Source of the DNA: Marisimplicoccus sp965655775
GTDB taxonomy: Bacteria > Bacteroidota > Bacteroidia > Flavobacteriales > Flavobacteriaceae
Direction of reading: 5' to 3'
Assembly: GCA_965655775.1 (NCBI GenBank)
Contig: CBFHHV010000011.1
Location: 1-34,076 of the forward strand
DNA length: 34,076 nucleotides
A model generated the notes under the pieces. That model saw only the letters and a program-made list of their open reading frames with translations, was not told where the DNA came from and did no database searches. Below are positions 31,892 to 34,076 of the stretch, piece by piece. Numbering within the stretch: the stretch's first letter is position 1; each line of letters starts with the position of its first letter. The position numbers were made by a program, and so were the translations under genes.

Positions 31892-33221
31892 ACTCCTGAT
31901 TAAGGATATTGTATTAATAAATGAAGGTATAAGAACAGCTAGTGATATATATATTGAAGGTGAGTTTATCAAAAAAATTGGTGTTAATATCAAGTCAGAT
32001 AATGACGTTAAAATTATTGATGGAAAAGGACAACTTGCTATTCCTGGAATGATTGATGATCAAGTACATTTTAGAGAGCCAGGATTAACACACAAAGGTG
32101 ATATAAGATCTGAATCCAAAGCTGCAATTGCTGGTGGTGTAACATCATATTTTGAAATGCCAAACACATTTCCAAATACCACTTCTATTGAAGAGTTTGA
32201 AAATAAAATTAAGATTGCCACAGATAATTCATTTGCAAACTTTTCATTTATGTTTGGTGGAACTAATGACAATATAAATGAAGTAAAAAGAATAGATCAA
32301 AAACAAGTTGCTGGAATTAAACTTTTTTTGGGTTCCTCAACTGGAGAGATGTTAATTGACGACAAAATTTCTATTGAGAATATATTCAAAAGTACATCAT
32401 TACCCATATCAGCTCATTGTGAAGATGAACATACAATAAAGGATAATACGGAACATTATAAAAGACTTTATGGTGAGGATATACCCATATCAGCACATCC
32501 GGAGATTAGGAATGAAGATGCATGTTATAAAAGTTCAAATTTCGCTGTAAATCTTGCTAAAAAAACTGGTGCAAGATTAAATGTTTTCCATATTTCAACA
32601 GCTATTGAACTAGATCTATTTGATAGTAAAGTTGATCTTAATGATAAAAAAATAACTTCTGAAGTGTGTGCTCATCATCTTTGGTTTTCAGATGAGGATT
32701 ATAACAGGCTAGGTTCAAAAATTAAATGGAACCCAGCAATAAAATCAAAGGATGATAGAGATGCATTGTGGGAAGGTATAAAAGATAATAAAATTGATAT
32801 TATCGCATCAGATCATGCTCCTCACACGATAGAGGAAAAAAATAATAAATATTTAAATTGTCCATCAGGAGGGCCAATGGTTCAACATACAATTCTGTCT
32901 CTTCTGCAAAACTGTGAAAAATATGGAGTTTCAATTGAAAAAATTGTAGAAAAAATAGCTCATAATCCGGCAATAATATTTAAGGTGAATAAAAGAGGAT
33001 TTTTAAGGGAAGGATACTACGCTGATATCGTCTTGATTGATACCCATACTCCAACTTTTGTTACTCAAGAGTCTCTACTTTATAAGTGTGGCTGGTCACC
33101 ATTTGAAGGCCAAAAGTTTGATCATTCAATTCATAGAACAATATTAAATGGGAATGTAGTTTATGAAGACGGTGTTGTAAATTCTATACCTCAAGGAAAA
33201 AAAATAACCTTCAACAGATGA
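31884..33221 (+). CDS. pyrC: Dihydroorotase (Bacteroidota type, class I-like)
   Basis: This 445-aa amidohydrolase cyclises carbamoyl-aspartate to dihydroorotate in pyrimidine synthesis. The active-site elements are IPGMIDDQVHFREPG (residues 54-68), the likely carboxylated Lys146 in AGIKLFLGSS, His178 in SAHCED, His236 in VFHIST, and Asp310/His311/His314 in SDHAPH. In the first motif the usual HxH is Gln60-Val-His62, so one expected metal-ligand His is replaced by Gln. The rest of the chemistry looks intact, and my recollection is that Bacteroidota homologues share this. Length fits class I. The start is ATG at 31884, 8 nt inside the GT2 gene. The stop overlaps the lipoprotein gene as ATGA. 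Confidence 0.93.
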   Translation: MNKLLIKDIVLINEGIRTASDIYIEGEFIKKIGVNIKSDNDVKIIDGKGQLAIPGMIDDQVHFREPGLTHKGDIRSESKAAIAGGVTSYFEMPNTFPNTTSIEEFENKIKIATDNSFANFSFMFGGTNDNINEVKRIDQKQVAGIKLFLGSSTGEMLIDDKISIENIFKSTSLPISAHCEDEHTIKDNTEHYKRLYGEDIPISAHPEIRNEDACYKSSNFAVNLAKKTGARLNVFHISTAIELDLFDSKVDLNDKKITSEVCAHHLWFSDEDYNRLGSKIKWNPAIKSKDDRDALWEGIKDNKIDIIASDHAPHTIEEKNNKYLNCPSGGPMVQHTILSLLQNCEKYGVSIEKIVEKIAHNPAIIFKVNKRGFLREGYYADIVLIDTHTPTFVTQESLLYKCGWSPFEGQKFDHSIHRTILNGNVVYEDGVVNSIPQGKKITFNR

Positions 33222-33535
33222 AAAAATATTTAATATTACTTATTTTCATATTTGCATGTTCATCAAATGCTCCAGATAATTTGATTAGTGAAGAAAAAAT
33301 GGAAAGCATTATTTTTGATATATTGATTCTTAATGCATCAAGTAGTTATGATCTTAAAATTGACAATAATATGATAAGTGACGAATTAATTTTTAGAAAG
33401 CATAATATTGATAGTGCACAATTCTATGAAAGTGAACTTTATTATTCTAGAAATCCTAGAGTTCATGTTAATATTTATTCAAATGTTAAGAAAAAGATTC
33501 AAAGATCAATTGATAGTCTAAAAAATATTAAATAA
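33218..33535 (+). CDS. DUF4296 lipoprotein
   Basis: This 105-aa protein has a type II signal peptide: a basic start, hydrophobic LILLIFIF, then lipobox residues ending at Cys14 (IFAC followed by SS). The mature part is helical and charged, with the pattern MESIIFDILILNASSS, IFRKHNIDSAQFYESELYYS and VHVNIYSNVKKKIQ. This matches DUF4296, a Bacteroidota lipoprotein family of unknown role often encoded near pyrC. The serine-serine stretch after the cysteine does not suggest a surface-export signal, so a periplasmic outer- or inner-membrane anchor is possible. The ATG overlaps the pyrC stop, and the stop overlaps tyrS by 1 nt. Confidence 0.87.
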   Translation: MKKYLILLIFIFACSSNAPDNLISEEKMESIIFDILILNASSSYDLKIDNNMISDELIFRKHNIDSAQFYESELYYSRNPRVHVNIYSNVKKKIQRSIDSLKNIK

Positions 33536-34076
33536 TGGAACAATTTATAGATGAACTAAAGTGGAGAGGTATGCTACATGATGTAATACCTGGAACTGAA
33601 GAGTATTTATCTATTAATAAAACTATTGGATATATAGGATTTGACCCTACATCTGATTCATTACACATTGGAAGTCTTGTACCCATTTTTATTTTAAGAC
33701 ATTTTCAAAATGCAGGTCATACTCCATTAGTCCTTCTGGGAGGAGCAACTGGAATGATTGGTGATCCATCTGGGAAGTCTGACGAGAGAAACCTGTTAGA
33801 TAAAAAGATTTTAAAGTATAATGAAAAAAAATTAAAGCTTCAATTTGAAAAATTTCTTGATTTTAAATCCAAAAAAAATAACAGAGCTATTCTTGTGAAT
33901 AATTATGATTGGATGAGTAAGTTCTCTATTATTGATTTCTCCAGAGATATTGGAAAGCACATAACTGTAAATTATATGATGGCGAAAGAATCTGTAAAAA
34001 AAAGAATATCTAAAGAGACAACACAAGGTATGTCATTTACTGAATTCACATACCAGCTTATTCAAGGATATGACTT
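33535..34076 (+). CDS. tyrS: Tyrosyl-tRNA synthetase, N-terminal part (runs off the window edge)
   Basis: The frame opens at ATG 33535, overlapping the DUF4296 stop as TAATG, and stays open to the window end (about 180 codons). It reads MEQFIDELKWRGMLHD and then IGFDPTSDSLHIGSLVP, with the HIGH-type motif LHIGS near residue 43. LLGGATGMIGDPSGKS near 62-78 and VNNYDWMS near 121 follow. These are characteristic of bacterial TyrRS class I catalytic domains, which charge tRNA-Tyr. The final visible FTEFTYQLIQGYD is the tyrosine-binding helix region, where the QxxQ pattern begins. The KMSKS loop and the anticodon-binding S4 domain lie outside the window. Confidence 0.95.
   Translation, partial: MEQFIDELKWRGMLHDVIPGTEEYLSINKTIGYIGFDPTSDSLHIGSLVPIFILRHFQNAGHTPLVLLGGATGMIGDPSGKSDERNLLDKKILKYNEKKLKLQFEKFLDFKSKKNNRAILVNNYDWMSKFSIIDFSRDIGKHITVNYMMAKESVKKRISKETTQGMSFTEFTYQLIQGYD

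Noticed and set aside
1..34076. CRISPR arrays, insertion sequences, tandem repeats or phage genes
   Set aside because: Reading through the window showed no regularly spaced repeats, terminal inverted repeats with transposase, or phage structural genes.

Overview
The window looks like a piece of core chromosome from an AT-rich, compact member of the Bacteroidota, most likely a marine Flavobacteriales-type bacterium. The evidence is the gene content and order: rpoN-asnS-frr-pyrH, truB-DUF3098-ftsX-leuS, an exbB/4-TM protein/exbD/exbD set, DUF4271 next to hemD, a DUF4296 lipoprotein between pyrC and tyrS, and a Bacteroidota-style LeuS and dihydroorotase. Base composition is strongly AT-rich throughout. 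Genes are packed with 1-8 nt gaps or overlaps, and Shine-Dalgarno sequences are not evident. Several genes use GTG or TTG starts. No mobile element, CRISPR array, phage gene or rRNA was seen, and no gene-free stretch exceeds about 145 nt.

Layout. 1-1733 (minus): an envelope/lipid operon with an SCP2 lipid carrier, a 71-aa AraC-like half DNA-binding domain, an LpxH-like phosphoesterase and the start of a glycosyltransferase. 1806-5362 (plus): a fatty-acid beta-oxidation pair (fadN-like fusion and thiolase), divergent from the first operon. 5359-7050 (minus): an SOS translesion polymerase pair in the order umuC then umuD. 7122-12107: 2-oxoglutarate dehydrogenase E1 and E2, separated by an opposite-strand Tat-exported TIM-barrel sugar isomerase. 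12109-12968: a TatD hydrolase and tRNA-Ser(GGA). 13070-16676 (plus): an accessory-looking trio of SDR reductase, FabH-like ketoacyl synthase and PhoPQ-related alpha/beta hydrolase. 16781-19792 (plus): an ExbB/ExbD energy-transduction operon ending in an outer-membrane protein. 19787-25786 (minus): rpoN, asnS, frr, pyrH, truB, DUF3098 and ftsX. 25870-29684 (plus): leuS, a SemiSWEET transporter and a zinc membrane protease. 29681-31112 (minus): hemD and DUF4271. 31160-34076 (plus): a polyprenol-phosphate mannosyltransferase-like GT2, pyrC, a DUF4296 lipoprotein and the 5' part of tyrS.

How the genes fit together: most are housekeeping (translation, pyrimidine and heme synthesis, TCA cycle, cell division, TonB energisation). 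The less standard parts are the small HTH protein in the lipid operon, the umuC-umuD order, the isomerase splitting odhA from odhB, the three-gene block after the tRNA, the uncharacterised 4-TM protein and a CxxC-bearing ExbD in the exb operon, and a dihydroorotase in which Gln replaces the first His of the HxH metal motif. I found no clear case for a wholly new system. The best candidates are flagged as modest-interest findings.
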